This document shows, piece after piece, positions 1-7,949 of a stretch of DNA of 59,834 nt. Where the stretch lies: assembly GCA_944387865.1 (NCBI GenBank), contig CALXGN010000015.1, positions 1-59,834 on the forward strand. Direction: 5' to 3'. The translations under genes and the position numbers were made by a program. Every line of letters starts with the position of its first letter. Within the stretch, counting starts at the first letter, position 1. The notes below the pieces were generated by a model that was given only the letters and a program-made list of their open reading frames with translations, did no database searches and was not told where the DNA came from. Source of the stretch: Scatomorpha stercorigallinarum. GTDB taxonomy: Bacteria; Bacillota; Clostridia; Oscillospirales; Oscillospiraceae.

Positions 1-201
1 GAGGACGAGGTGATGAAGCTGATAGAGAAGGCGCTGCTGCTCTACCGCGAGCAGGGGCAGACGGGCGAGCGCTTCGGGCGCAGCATCGACCGCATCGGCG
101 TTGAAAACTTCATCGCCCAGCTCAAGAGCGACGACATCCTCGACCGCAAGCAGGAGATCCTCGACGCTAAGCTCCACCTCTCCGGCGGCGCCACCTGCTG
201 A
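1..201 (+). CDS. C-terminal fragment, probable nitrite/sulfite reductase (siroheme, 4Fe-4S type)
   Basis: The reading frame is open from the first base, so the gene starts outside the window; only about 66 residues and a TGA stop are seen. The tail (YREQGQTGERFGRSIDRIG and following) resembles the extreme C terminus of clostridial siroheme/4Fe-4S nitrite and sulfite reductase-domain proteins, where a K/REG-x-x-GERF motif ends the ferredoxin-like half domain. No cofactor ligands are inside the window, so the family call is inference. It is supported by the siroheme biosynthesis genes 2.8 kb downstream. A hairpin terminator follows directly. Confidence 0.5.
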   Translation, partial: EDEVMKLIEKALLLYREQGQTGERFGRSIDRIGVENFIAQLKSDDILDRKQEILDAKLHLSGGATC

Positions 202-219
202 AACAGAAGACATAAACCC

Positions 220-254
220 AGCGCCGGCGCGGGCAAAGCCGCGCCGGCGCTTTT
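220..254 (+). terminator. Rho-independent terminator
   Basis: Arms 220-232 and 239-251 form a perfect GC-rich stem of 13 bp with a 6-base loop, followed by TTTT. It ends the partial reductase gene. No clear promoter lies between it and the next gene, so the ABC importer may depend partly on read-through. Confidence 0.85.
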
Positions 255-275
255 CTCGATCAATTGGAGTCTGAT

Positions 276-1217
276 ATGAAAAAATACACGATTTTCCTCC
301 TCGCCTTTGCGCTCCTCCTCGCCCTCGCGGCCTGCGGGGCCGCCCCCGAGAGCCCCGGCAGCGCCGATGGGGAATACAGCTTCACGGACGACCTCGGCCG
401 CACGGTAACGCTTGACCGGCCGGAGCGCGTGGCGGCCCTCATCGGCTCATACGCCGACGTCTGGTGCCTCGCAGGCGGGCGCGATACGCTCGCCGCCGCC
501 GCGAACGACGCCTGGACTAGCTTCGACCTCGGGCTCGACGACTCCGTCGCCAATCTCGGCGCGATAAAGGAGCCCTCGCTCGAGACGCTGCTCTCAGCAG
601 AGCCGGATTTCGTCCTTGCAAGCTGCAACACCGCGGCGAATCTTGAGCTCATGGACGTGCTCGAATCCGCGGGCATACCTACCGCGTATTTCGACGTGCA
701 GGGCTTTGAGGACTATCTCAACATGCTCGATATCTGCACCACCCTCACCGGTGAGCGGGAGAATTATCAGACTTACGGCCTCGACGTGCAGTCAGAAATA
801 GAGTCCGCCGTCGCGCGCGCGGACGGCAGCGCGCCCACCGTGCTCGTGCTGCGCGCCACCGGCGTCAGCTGCAAGGTGAAGGGCAGCGAGGACAACGTCC
901 TCGGCGAGATGCTCGCCGCGCTCGGCTGCGTGAACGTCGCCGACTCGGACAGCTCGCTGCTGGAGGATCTGAGCCTCGAGGCCATAATAAAGGCCGAGCC
1001 GGACTATATTTTCGCCGTGCTTCAGGGCTCGGACCCGACGGACGCCATGGCCACGCTTGAACAGACGCTGCTCACGAATCCGGGCTGGGGCGAGCTGCAG
1101 GCAGTGCGCGAGGGTCGGTTTTACACCCTTGAGCACGAGCTCTACAACTTGAAGCCCAACGCCCGCTGGGGGGAGGCATATGAAAAGCTTGCGGACATCC
1201 TCTACCCGCAAAAATAA
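276..1217 (+). CDS. Iron/cobalamin-type ABC transporter substrate-binding lipoprotein
   Basis: Extracytoplasmic binding protein (313 aa) of the TroA/BtuF-like class that feeds FecCD-type permeases. It has a short lysine start, a hydrophobic signal and a lipobox ending in Cys20 (LALAAC), so it should be lipid-anchored. The mature part opens with a FTDDLGRTVTLDRPERV segment typical of siderophore, heme and B12 binding proteins. ATG 276 is chosen over ATG 264 because GGAG lies 6 bases before it and the signal peptide starts there. It is followed by its permease and ATPase with overlapping starts. The ligand cannot be read from the sequence; proximity to siroheme synthesis suggests iron or a tetrapyrrole. 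Confidence 0.85.
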   Translation: MKKYTIFLLAFALLLALAACGAAPESPGSADGEYSFTDDLGRTVTLDRPERVAALIGSYADVWCLAGGRDTLAAAANDAWTSFDLGLDDSVANLGAIKEPSLETLLSAEPDFVLASCNTAANLELMDVLESAGIPTAYFDVQGFEDYLNMLDICTTLTGERENYQTYGLDVQSEIESAVARADGSAPTVLVLRATGVSCKVKGSEDNVLGEMLAALGCVNVADSDSSLLEDLSLEAIIKAEPDYIFAVLQGSDPTDAMATLEQTLLTNPGWGELQAVREGRFYTLEHELYNLKPNARWGEAYEKLADILYPQK

Positions 1218-2202
1218 AAAAATGTGGCGGCTTTTCGCTGCGCTTTCGCTCGCGGCCGCGCTCGCGGCTGTGCTCAGCCTTGCCCTCGGGCCGGTGAGCG
1301 TGGCACCCTGGGACGTTGTGGCCGCCCTCTTCGGCGGCAACGACGGCTCCGCCGAAGCGCGCATCGTGCTCTACGCGCGCCTGCCGCGCATCTGCGGCTG
1401 CATCCTCGCCGGCGCGGCCCTGGCCGTCAGCGGCGCGCTGACGCAGAGCGTGCTGGCCAACCCCCTGGCCGCGCCGAGCACGATCGGCGTGAATTCCGGC
1501 GCGGGGCTCGCCGCGGCGCTCTGCTGCGCCGTGGCGCCCGGTTCGCTGGCGCTGGTGCCCGTGGCGGCCTTCACCGGCGCCATGGCCGCCGCGCTGCTCG
1601 TGCTCTTCATCGCCGAGCGCACGGGCGCGGCGAAAATAACCCTCGTCCTCGCCGGCGTGGCCATCTCCAACATCCTCTCCGCGGGGGTGGACGCCATCGT
1701 CACCTTCGCGCCGGACGCCCTCAACGCCTATTCGGATTTCCGCATCGGCTCGCTGGCCAATTTGACGCTCGAGCGCCTCGCGGCCCCCTCCGTGGTGACG
1801 GCCCTGGCCCTCATCGCGGCCTTCTCGCTGACGAACGAGCTGGACGTCCTGATGCTGGGCGGGGAAACGGCGCGCAGCCTGGGGCTGAACGCCGGCCGCA
1901 TGCGCGTCGTGTTGCTGGCCGTCTCGGCGGCGCTGGCGGGCGCGGCGGTGAGCTTTTCCGGCCTGCTGGGCTTTATCGGCCTGGTGGCGCCGCACATGCT
2001 GCGCCGCTTCACGGGCGACGAATCGCGCTATCTGCTGCCGGCCTGCGCGCTGGGCGGCGCGGCACTGCTGCTCGTGTGCGACACGGCCTCACGGCTGCTC
2101 TTCGCGCCCTACCAGCTGCCCGTGGGCATCATGCTCTCGCTCATCGGCGGGCCGTTTTTCATCTGGCTGCTGCTGAAGCAGAGGAAGGGGCGCATCGTAT
2201 GA
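1180..2202 (+). CDS. FecCD-family ABC transporter permease
   Basis: Integral membrane subunit (340 aa) with many hydrophobic helices, including a first segment at about residues 15-38 and the family-typical LPRICGCILAGAALAVSGA region, matching FecCD/BtuC permeases in length and motif order. The start at 1180 overlaps the binding-protein gene by 38 bases and has a GGGGGAGG site just upstream; an in-frame ATG at 1222 lacks one. The overlap with both neighbours implies coupled translation of an importer operon. Substrate presumably an iron chelate, heme or corrinoid (inference). Confidence 0.9.
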   Translation: MKSLRTSSTRKNKKMWRLFAALSLAAALAAVLSLALGPVSVAPWDVVAALFGGNDGSAEARIVLYARLPRICGCILAGAALAVSGALTQSVLANPLAAPSTIGVNSGAGLAAALCCAVAPGSLALVPVAAFTGAMAAALLVLFIAERTGAAKITLVLAGVAISNILSAGVDAIVTFAPDALNAYSDFRIGSLANLTLERLAAPSVVTALALIAAFSLTNELDVLMLGGETARSLGLNAGRMRVVLLAVSAALAGAAVSFSGLLGFIGLVAPHMLRRFTGDESRYLLPACALGGAALLLVCDTASRLLFAPYQLPVGIMLSLIGGPFFIWLLLKQRKGRIV

Positions 2203-2954
2203 TAGAGCTTCGTTCCCTGCGCAGCGGCTACGGCGGGCGGGAGGTGCTGCACGGCATAAGCCTCGACTTCCGCCCGGGGGAGGTGCTCGTAATCGCCGGG
2301 CCCAACGGCTGCGGGAAGAGCACGCTGCTGCGCGCCGCCGCCGGCATCGGCGAGGTCATGGGCGGCGAGGTGCTGCTGGACGGCGCGCCCTCCTCCTCCC
2401 TCAGCGCCCGCCAGATCGCCCAGAAGTGCGCCTACATGCCGCAGGACCGCCCCGCGCCCAGCATCAGCGTGCGCCGCATGGCCCTGCACGGCCGCTTCCC
2501 CTATCTCTCCTACCCCCGGCGCTACCGCCCGGAGGACTACGCCGCCGTGGAGCGCGCGCTTGAGCGCGCCGGCGCGCTGGACATCGCCGACGTGCCCATA
2601 CCGGAGCTCTCCGGCGGCCAGCGCCAGCGCTCGTACCTGGCCATGGCCCTCGCCCAGGAGGCGCAGACGCTGCTGATGGACGAGCCCACGGCCTTCCTCG
2701 ACATCTCCCACCAGCTCGCGCTGATGGACACGGCCGCCTCCCTCGCGCGCGAGGGGCGCGCGGTGGTGATGGTGCTGCACGACCTGGCCCTGGCCCTGCG
2801 CCGGGCGGACCGCCTGGCCGTGCTCAGCGCCGGCGAGCTGCTCGCCGAGGGCACGCCGGAGGAGATCTGCGCCCTCGGCGTCATCGACCGGGCGTTCAAC
2901 GTCCGCCTGCGCCGGGCGGAGACCCCGGACGGCCCCCAATACTACTTCGCCTGA
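2199..2954 (+). CDS. Iron/cobalamin-type ABC transporter ATP-binding protein
   Basis: Cytoplasmic ATPase of the FecE/BtuD class, 251 aa, normal length. Walker A GPNGCGKST is at residues 34-42, signature LSGGQ at 137-141, Walker B LLMDEP at 158-163 and the switch His at 194. Its ATG overlaps the permease stop codon as ATGA, which fixes the start. It energises the permease encoded just before it. A short GC-rich gap then leads into the siroheme genes with their own good ribosome site, so the five genes 276-5095 could be one transcript. Confidence 0.92.
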   Translation: MIELRSLRSGYGGREVLHGISLDFRPGEVLVIAGPNGCGKSTLLRAAAGIGEVMGGEVLLDGAPSSSLSARQIAQKCAYMPQDRPAPSISVRRMALHGRFPYLSYPRRYRPEDYAAVERALERAGALDIADVPIPELSGGQRQRSYLAMALAQEAQTLLMDEPTAFLDISHQLALMDTAASLAREGRAVVMVLHDLALALRRADRLAVLSAGELLAEGTPEEICALGVIDRAFNVRLRRAETPDGPQYYFA

Positions 2955-3005
2955 ACGGCCGCGCGCTCTCGCCGCCCGGCCGCCGGCCCGGTAAAGGAGT
3001 ATCAC

Positions 3006-3617
3006 ATGCCACTATTCCCCATTTTCATCGACCTCAAGGGCCGCAGGGCCCTCATCGTCGGCGGCGGGCGCGTCGCTTTGCGCAAGGCCGAGCGCCTCAT
3101 GCCATACGGCGCGGACATCTGCGCCGTCGCGCCGGAGTTTGATGGCGCCTTCCGCTCCCTGCCCGGCGTCACGCTGCTCGAGCGCCGCTTCGAGCCCGGC
3201 GACATCGAGGGCGCGGCCCTCGTCGTCGCCGCCACGGACGACGGCGAGCTCAACGCCGCCGTCAGCGAGCTCTGCCGCTGGGAGAACATCCCCGTGAACG
3301 TGGTGGACGACCTGGAAAAGTGTTCCTTCGTGTTCCCCGCGCTCGTGCAGCGCGGCGAGCTCTCCGTGGGCATCAGCACGGGCGGGGCCAGCCCCAGCGC
3401 CGCGCAGTATGTCCGCCGCGGCGTGGAGCAGCTGGTGCCGGAGGGCTTTGAGGGCATACTGGACTTCCTCTCCGCCCACCGCGCGGAAGTCAAGGCCGCC
3501 CTGCCCCCTGAACGGCGCGCCGCCGCCTTCGCCGCGCTCTTCGAGCGCTGCCTGGAGCGCGGCGGGCCGCTGAGCGAGGCGGAGTTTGCCGCGTTCCTGG
3601 GAGGCGATGGGCAATGA
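3006..3617 (+). CDS. Precorrin-2 dehydrogenase / sirohydrochlorin ferrochelatase (Met8/CysG-N type)
   Basis: Oxidises precorrin-2 to sirohydrochlorin with NAD+, and may insert iron to give siroheme. 203 aa, the size of a stand-alone CysG N-terminal module. The Rossmann motif VGGGRVALRKAE is at residues 18-29 and the conserved VNVVDD stretch places the expected catalytic Asp at 101. The STGGASP motif follows at 125-131. AAAGGAG lies just upstream of the ATG. It overlaps the next gene by 4 bases (ATGA), coupling it to the methyltransferase that makes its substrate. Whether it also chelates iron is not visible. Confidence 0.9.
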   Translation: MPLFPIFIDLKGRRALIVGGGRVALRKAERLMPYGADICAVAPEFDGAFRSLPGVTLLERRFEPGDIEGAALVVAATDDGELNAAVSELCRWENIPVNVVDDLEKCSFVFPALVQRGELSVGISTGGASPSAAQYVRRGVEQLVPEGFEGILDFLSAHRAEVKAALPPERRAAAFAALFERCLERGGPLSEAEFAAFLGGDGQ

Positions 3618-5095
3618 GCGGGCGCGTCTACATCGTCGGCGGCGGCTGCGGCGGCGCGGGGCTGCTCACGCTGCGCGCGCGGGAGCTCATCTCCCGCTGC
3701 GGCGCGCTGGTCTATGACGACCTCATACACCCGGACATCCTCGCCCTGGCGCCGCGGGAGGCGCGGCTCGTCTACATGGGCAAGCGCGCCGGGCACAGCT
3801 CGGCCCGCCAGGAGGACATCTGCGCCGCGCTCGTCGCCCTGGCGCGCGAGGGGCTCTCCGTCGTGCGGCTGAAGGGCGGCGACCCCTTCGTCTTTGGCCG
3901 CGGCGGCGAGGAGCTCCTCGCCCTGCGGGAAGCGGGCATCCCCTGCGCGGAGGTGCCGGGCATCAGCTCCGCGCTGGCCGTGCCGGCGGAGGCCGGCATA
4001 CCGCTGACGCACCGCGCGCTCAGCCGCGGCTTCCACGTCGTCACCGCCCACACGGCGGACACGGCAGACGGCCTGCCGGAGTATTTCTCCCGCCTCGCCT
4101 CCCTGCCGGGCACGCTGGTGATACTGATGGGCCTCGCGCGGCTGGGGCGCATCGCCGAGCGGCTGATGGAGTCCGGCGCCGCGCCGGACACGCCGGCGGC
4201 CGTGCTCTCCGGCGGCAACTCCCGCTGCCCCGCCGCCGTGCGCGGCACGCTGGGGGACATCGCAGAGCGCGCCGCCGCGGCACAGGTGGAGGCCCCGGCG
4301 GTGATCGTCGTCGGGCAGGCCGCCGCGCTCCAACTGACGGCCAGTCTGCCGCTGAGCGGCGTGCGCGTGGGCCTCACGGGCACGGAGAGCTTCCAGGGCC
4401 GCCTGCGGCTGCTGCTGGAGGCCGAGGGCGCGGAGGTCTTTGCCGCCGCGCGCAGCGAGACCGTCCCGCTTGAGAGCGGCTTTGACCCCGCCGCCCTGGA
4501 CGGAGACAGCTGGGCCGTGTTCACCAGCGCCAACGGCGTGGACGCGCTCTTCACTCTGCTCGCGCAGCGCCGGTTCGATCTGCGCCGCCTGCGCTGCCGC
4601 TTTGCCGCCATCGGCCCCGCCACCGCGGAGTGTCTGGCCGCCCACGGCGTCTACGCCGATCTGATACCGCCCTCGCCAACCACCGCCGCCCTGGCCCGGG
4701 CCCTGCTCGGGCGCGGCGAGGCCGGCTCGCGCGTATACCTCCTGCGCTCCCGGCGCGGCGCGCCGGAGCTTTCCAGCGCGCTTGCGGAGCGTTTCGACGT
4801 GCATGACGCGGCGCTCTACACCACGCGCCCCGACGGGCGCATCACCGCCGCGGCGGAGGCGTACACCGCCCTCGCCGGCTATCTGGTGTTCCCCAGCGGC
4901 GGCGCGGCGGAGGACTTTTTCGCCTCCGGCGGCAGGATAGGCGAGCGCACCGTGCCCGTGGCCATCGGCCCCGTGGCCGCCCGCCGGCTGGCCGAGTTCG
5001 GCGTGGACGGCGTCCTCACCGCCCGCCGCATCGGCCGCGAGGGCATCGTCGAGGAGATACTGGCCGCGGAGGCGGACGGGATGCAGGGACGATAG
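3614..5095 (+). CDS. Fused uroporphyrinogen-III C-methyltransferase / uroporphyrinogen-III synthase
   Basis: Two-domain tetrapyrrole enzyme (493 aa). Residues 1 to about 240 are the SAM-dependent methyltransferase (CobA/SUMT): a glycine-rich first loop (VGGGCGGAG, where many homologs have GAGPGDPG), VRLKGGDPFVFGRGGEE and VPGISSALAVPAEAGIPLTHR. From about 246 the HemD-like synthase follows, including VFTSANGV. The fusion makes uroporphyrinogen III and methylates it to precorrin-2, the substrate of the preceding gene. The last four residues and the TAG stop lie inside the terminal hairpin of repeat copy A, so the original C terminus may have been slightly altered. Start fixed by ATGA overlap. 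Confidence 0.9.
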   Translation: MSGRVYIVGGGCGGAGLLTLRARELISRCGALVYDDLIHPDILALAPREARLVYMGKRAGHSSARQEDICAALVALAREGLSVVRLKGGDPFVFGRGGEELLALREAGIPCAEVPGISSALAVPAEAGIPLTHRALSRGFHVVTAHTADTADGLPEYFSRLASLPGTLVILMGLARLGRIAERLMESGAAPDTPAAVLSGGNSRCPAAVRGTLGDIAERAAAAQVEAPAVIVVGQAAALQLTASLPLSGVRVGLTGTESFQGRLRLLLEAEGAEVFAAARSETVPLESGFDPAALDGDSWAVFTSANGVDALFTLLAQRRFDLRRLRCRFAAIGPATAECLAAHGVYADLIPPSPTTAALARALLGRGEAGSRVYLLRSRRGAPELSSALAERFDVHDAALYTTRPDGRITAAAEAYTALAGYLVFPSGGAAEDFFASGGRIGERTVPVAIGPVAARRLAEFGVDGVLTARRIGREGIVEEILAAEADGMQGR

Positions 5096-5641
5096 GTCCC
5101 TGCGACCCAATACTGAGAGATTTCTTTTGACTGCGCCAAAAGAAACCCCTCAGACTCCAAAGAAAAGCGCTTTGGTGCTTGTCGGCAGGTAAAATCTGCC
5201 CGTTAGTTCGGGTGATGAATGGTTTTCGGGTGGTCATCCCGTAGTCGGATGGCTTTGCACACCGCCGACCGCGGTTGGCTTCGCTTCGCTCGCGCCGCTG
5301 ACAAGTTTATGATCGGCAGTGCCGCGAGCGTAAGCGAAGCAGTGCACGGTCGGCCAAGCTGCGCTTGGATGCAAAGAAGCGCGCCTCACCAACGGATGAC
5401 CTCCGTTAGTGAGGCGCGCAGCGCATCTGCCTCCAGGCGCAGCCTGGGCGTTTTTCTTTGGGGCGCCACTCCCGTTTCTTTGGGCAAGACCAAAGAAATG
5501 GGGTGGCACTGGCCCCCTCGCGGGGGCCTCCCCTCAGCGAAAATCGTGGGTTGATTTGGTTAAGTAAGTCGATTATATTACAGACTCAGAGGGGCGCGGG
5601 CCGCAGGCAACTGCATCCAAACGCAGTTTGGCGCAGCCTGG
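5081..5641 (-). repeat. Hairpin-rich dispersed element, copy A
   Basis: Read on minus, this about 560-base element begins right after the TGA of the cytidylate-kinase-like gene and ends in a GCAGGGAC/GTCCCTGC hairpin (5083-5090 with 5096-5103) whose loop holds the stop codon of the CobA-HemD gene. It fills the whole convergent gap. It is a close inverted copy of 54752-55297 over roughly 5081-5540 and shares its modular start (CTGCG-loop hairpin at 5617-5631). Many internal hairpins, including a long palindromic stem near 5381-5425. Short open frames exist but none has a convincing start signal. No other gene is seen in this stretch. Confidence 0.85.
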
Positions 5642-6247
5642 TCAGAGCATGTGTGCCGCATCGACGATGATATCGACGCATTTTTCAATGCCCAGGCGGC
5701 TGGAATCGAGGCAGATGTGGAAATTATCCGCGGCGCCCCAGTTGTGGCCGGTGTAGTGGCGGTAATAGGCGCGGCGCTTGTCGTCCTTTTCCTTCAGGCG
5801 CTTCTCGGGCGAATCGGTGCGCTCGCCATAGAGGCGCACGATGCGGTCCGCACGGAAGGCCTTGTCGGCGTGGATGAAGGTGTGCAGGCAGTCGTCGCGG
5901 TCGCGCAGCGTGTAGTCCGAGCAGCGGCCGACGATGACGCAGTTGCCCTTGGCGGCCAGGTCGCGGATGATGTTGTTCTGGATGATGAACAGCTGGTCGG
6001 ACATGGGCAGCGAGCCGTTGCGCCCGGCGGCGGCGTTCATCGCCCAGCTGAACAGGAAGCTGTTGGTGGAGCAGGCGTATTCGCCGCTCTCCAGTATGTA
6101 GCTCTCCGCCAGGCCGCTCTCGGCGGCGATCTTCCGCACCAGTTCCTTGTCGTAGAATTCCCAGCCCATGCGCTCGGCCACCAGGCGGCCCACCGTGCGG
6201 CCTCCGCTGCCGAACTGCCGGCTGATGGTTATCACTTTGACGCTCAT
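5642..6247 (-). CDS. Cytidylate kinase-like family protein
   Basis: P-loop kinase-like protein, 201 aa, of the family annotated in clostridia as cytidylate kinase-like. The N terminus VITISRQFGSGGRTVGRLVA carries the nucleotide-binding loop, followed by FYDKELVRKIA and, near residue 100, a GNCVIVGRCSDY segment. True phosphate acceptor unknown; canonical Cmk is elsewhere in such genomes, so nucleotide kinase activity is inference. The ribosome site AAGGAGG is 6 bases before the ATG. An extended -10 promoter lies upstream, divergent from the CarD-like gene. Repeat copy A starts directly at its stop codon. Confidence 0.8.
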   Translation of the reverse strand: MSVKVITISRQFGSGGRTVGRLVAERMGWEFYDKELVRKIAAESGLAESYILESGEYACSTNSFLFSWAMNAAAGRNGSLPMSDQLFIIQNNIIRDLAAKGNCVIVGRCSDYTLRDRDDCLHTFIHADKAFRADRIVRLYGERTDSPEKRLKEKDDKRRAYYRHYTGHNWGAADNFHICLDSSRLGIEKCVDIIVDAAHML

Positions 6248-6301
6248 CGCTGTCCCTCCTTGCTGCCGCCCGCGGACGGCGTTTTGTTCCTTACCACTGC
6301 C

Positions 6302-6310
6302 ATTATATCA
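6302..6310 (-). promoter_or_regulatory. Extended -10 promoter of the cytidylate-kinase-like gene
   Basis: On minus the sequence reads TGATATAAT, a perfect -10 hexamer with the TGn extension; no good -35 box is seen. It is 54 bases before the ATG. Confidence 0.6.
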
Positions 6311-6372
6311 CATCCGCGAGCGCTTTGCACGGCAAATCGCGGCAAAATTTCGCCAGCGCGTGAAAAAAGCCC

Positions 6373-6401
6373 TTACATTTCGGCCAAAACCGTGCTAAAA
6401 T
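6373..6401 (+). promoter_or_regulatory. Sigma-A type promoter of the CarD-like gene
   Basis: TTACAT, 17-base spacer, TAAAAT, with an extended TGC before the -10. The start codon of the CarD-like gene is about 50 bases downstream. Confidence 0.7.
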
Positions 6402-6450
6402 ATAGATAAAGAAGATTTTTCGGCCAGTAAAGAAGGTATGAGGCGGTAAA

Positions 6451-6951
6451 ATGTACAAAAATGGAGAATTGATATTTTATGGCGGCACCGGCGTCTGCCG
6501 CGTGGAGGGGACGGAGACGCGCCCGGACAAGGGCGGCGCAAGGGAGTACTACATCCTCAAGCCCATCTGCCAGTCCGGCACCATCTACATCCCTGTGGAC
6601 ACGCAGGTCTATATGCGCCCCGTCATCTCGCGGGAGGAGGCCGAGCGGCTAATCGACGCCATCCCCGGCGTCAAGGCGGAGGAGATACACGAGCGCAGTT
6701 TCACCCAGCTGGCCGCGCACTATGAGCAGCTCATCGCCCGGCACGACTGCGATTCCCTGCTGCAGCTGCTGGTGTCCATCCGCGCCAAAAAGCGCTACGC
6801 CGAGAGCTGCGGCCGCAAATTCGGCCAGATCGACACGCGTTATCTCAAGCGCGCGGAGACGCTGTTCTTCGGCGAGCTCTCCGCCGCGCTGGACATCGAC
6901 TACGACAGCGTCGAGCCCTACATAGCCAAGCGCCTGGCGGATAAGCAGTAA
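6451..6951 (+). CDS. CarD-like transcriptional regulator
   Basis: 166-aa protein with an N-terminal CarD/TRCF RNA-polymerase-interacting domain (residues about 1-65: YKNGELIFYGGTGVCRVEG then YYILKP and TIYIPVD) and a helical C-terminal half (about 75-160) that would contact promoter DNA. In known members this protein stabilises open complexes at housekeeping promoters. It is monocistronic: own promoter upstream, strong hairpin terminator downstream. GAGG lies 7 bases before the ATG. It is a distinct gene from mfd, which has the same fold inside a much larger protein. Confidence 0.85.
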   Translation: MYKNGELIFYGGTGVCRVEGTETRPDKGGAREYYILKPICQSGTIYIPVDTQVYMRPVISREEAERLIDAIPGVKAEEIHERSFTQLAAHYEQLIARHDCDSLLQLLVSIRAKKRYAESCGRKFGQIDTRYLKRAETLFFGELSAALDIDYDSVEPYIAKRLADKQ

Positions 6952-6968
6952 ACGCGCAAAACGGCAAA

Positions 6969-7005
6969 GCCCGGCGGGACCGTAAAGGTCCCGCCGGGCG
7001 CTTTT
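6969..7005. terminator. Bidirectional terminator between the CarD-like gene and manA
   Basis: Arms 6969-6981 and 6987-6999 form a perfect 13-bp GC-rich stem with loop GTAAA. TTTT follows on plus and a T-rich tract follows on minus, so it can serve both converging genes. Confidence 0.85.
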
Positions 7006-7013
7006 CATGCTTT

Positions 7014-7949
7014 TCAGACGTGCGAGGCGATGAGCTCCATCTTCCCCGCGAGCTTCAGTTCGCCATAGCCGGCCGGGACCACCAGGTGCGTCCCCGCCTT
7101 CACGGGCAGGCCGTCGATCTCGCCCTCGCCGGCGATGACGCTCACATCGACGAAGGGCTCGTCCCAGCCGAGCTCCGCCGCGCCGTCGAGCGCGACGTGA
7201 TAGACGGCATAATACTTGCACCTCACCAGGCGCGTGACCTCGGCCCCGCCCACGCGGCGCACCTCGCGCTCCGGCGTGTGCGCAACGAAGGGCACGGTGG
7301 CCACGGCGATGCTCTGCTCGATGTGCAGCGGCCGCGGCTTGCCGTTTTCCAGCCGCCCGTAGTCGTAGAAGCGGTAGGTGACGTCGCTGCTCTGCTGCGT
7401 CTCCAGTATCATGGTGCCGCCCTTGATGGCGTGTACGCAGCCGGGGTCTATCTGGAAGAAATCGCCCCTGTGCACGGGCACCTCGCGCAGCAGCTCGTCC
7501 CAGCGGCCCTGCTCCACCTTTTCGCGCAGTTCCTCGCGCGTGGCGCAGTTGTGGCCGATGATGATGGTCGTCCCCGGGTCGCAGTCGAGGACATACCAGC
7601 ACTCCGTCTTGCCCAGGGAGCCGTTCTCGTGCTCGGCGGCGTATTTATCGTCCGGGTGCACCTGCACGCTGAGGTCGTCGCGGGCGTCGATGATCTTGAT
7701 GAGCAGGGGGAACACATCCCCCTCCAGGCCGCCGAAGAGCTCGCGGTGCGTCCGCCAGAGGGAGCCCATCGTCTGCCCCTCCCACTCGCCGAGCATCGGG
7801 CAGTCGCCGTTCTTGTGCGCGCTGATGGCCCAGCACTCGCCGGTGTGCGCGCCCGGTATGTCGTAACCGTAGACGGAGCGCATCCGCTCCCCGCCCCAGA
7901 TCTTCTCGTGGAAAAGCGGCTGCGGCCGCAGAAGGCGTTCAGACTTCAT
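7014..7949 (-). CDS. manA: Mannose-6-phosphate isomerase, class I
   Basis: Zinc enzyme converting mannose 6-phosphate to fructose 6-phosphate; 311 aa, the short Bacillus-type length. Expected metal ligands are visible: Gln96 and His98 in SVQVHPDD, Glu116 in KTECWYV and His173 in GCVHAIKGG. The N-terminal PLFHEKIWGGERM matches the family. Its start overlaps the end of the upstream fructokinase gene by 11 bases, so the two are co-translated. Beside a locus with GH38 and GH130 mannose-active enzymes, it is the natural entry point of mannose into glycolysis. Confidence 0.93.
   Translation of the reverse strand: MKSERLLRPQPLFHEKIWGGERMRSVYGYDIPGAHTGECWAISAHKNGDCPMLGEWEGQTMGSLWRTHRELFGGLEGDVFPLLIKIIDARDDLSVQVHPDDKYAAEHENGSLGKTECWYVLDCDPGTTIIIGHNCATREELREKVEQGRWDELLREVPVHRGDFFQIDPGCVHAIKGGTMILETQQSSDVTYRFYDYGRLENGKPRPLHIEQSIAVATVPFVAHTPEREVRRVGGAEVTRLVRCKYYAVYHVALDGAAELGWDEPFVDVSVIAGEGEIDGLPVKAGTHLVVPAGYGELKLAGKMELIASHV

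Noticed and set aside
202..275. Cobalamin or iron regulatory RNA before the ABC importer
   Set aside because: The gap holds only a terminator and a ribosome site; no space for a riboswitch.
5234..5509. Open frame in copy A (minus) shared in sequence with a frame in copy B (peptide PPHFFGLAQRNG...)
   Set aside because: Conserved only because the DNA repeat is conserved; no ribosome site, poor composition, and it runs through the hairpins.
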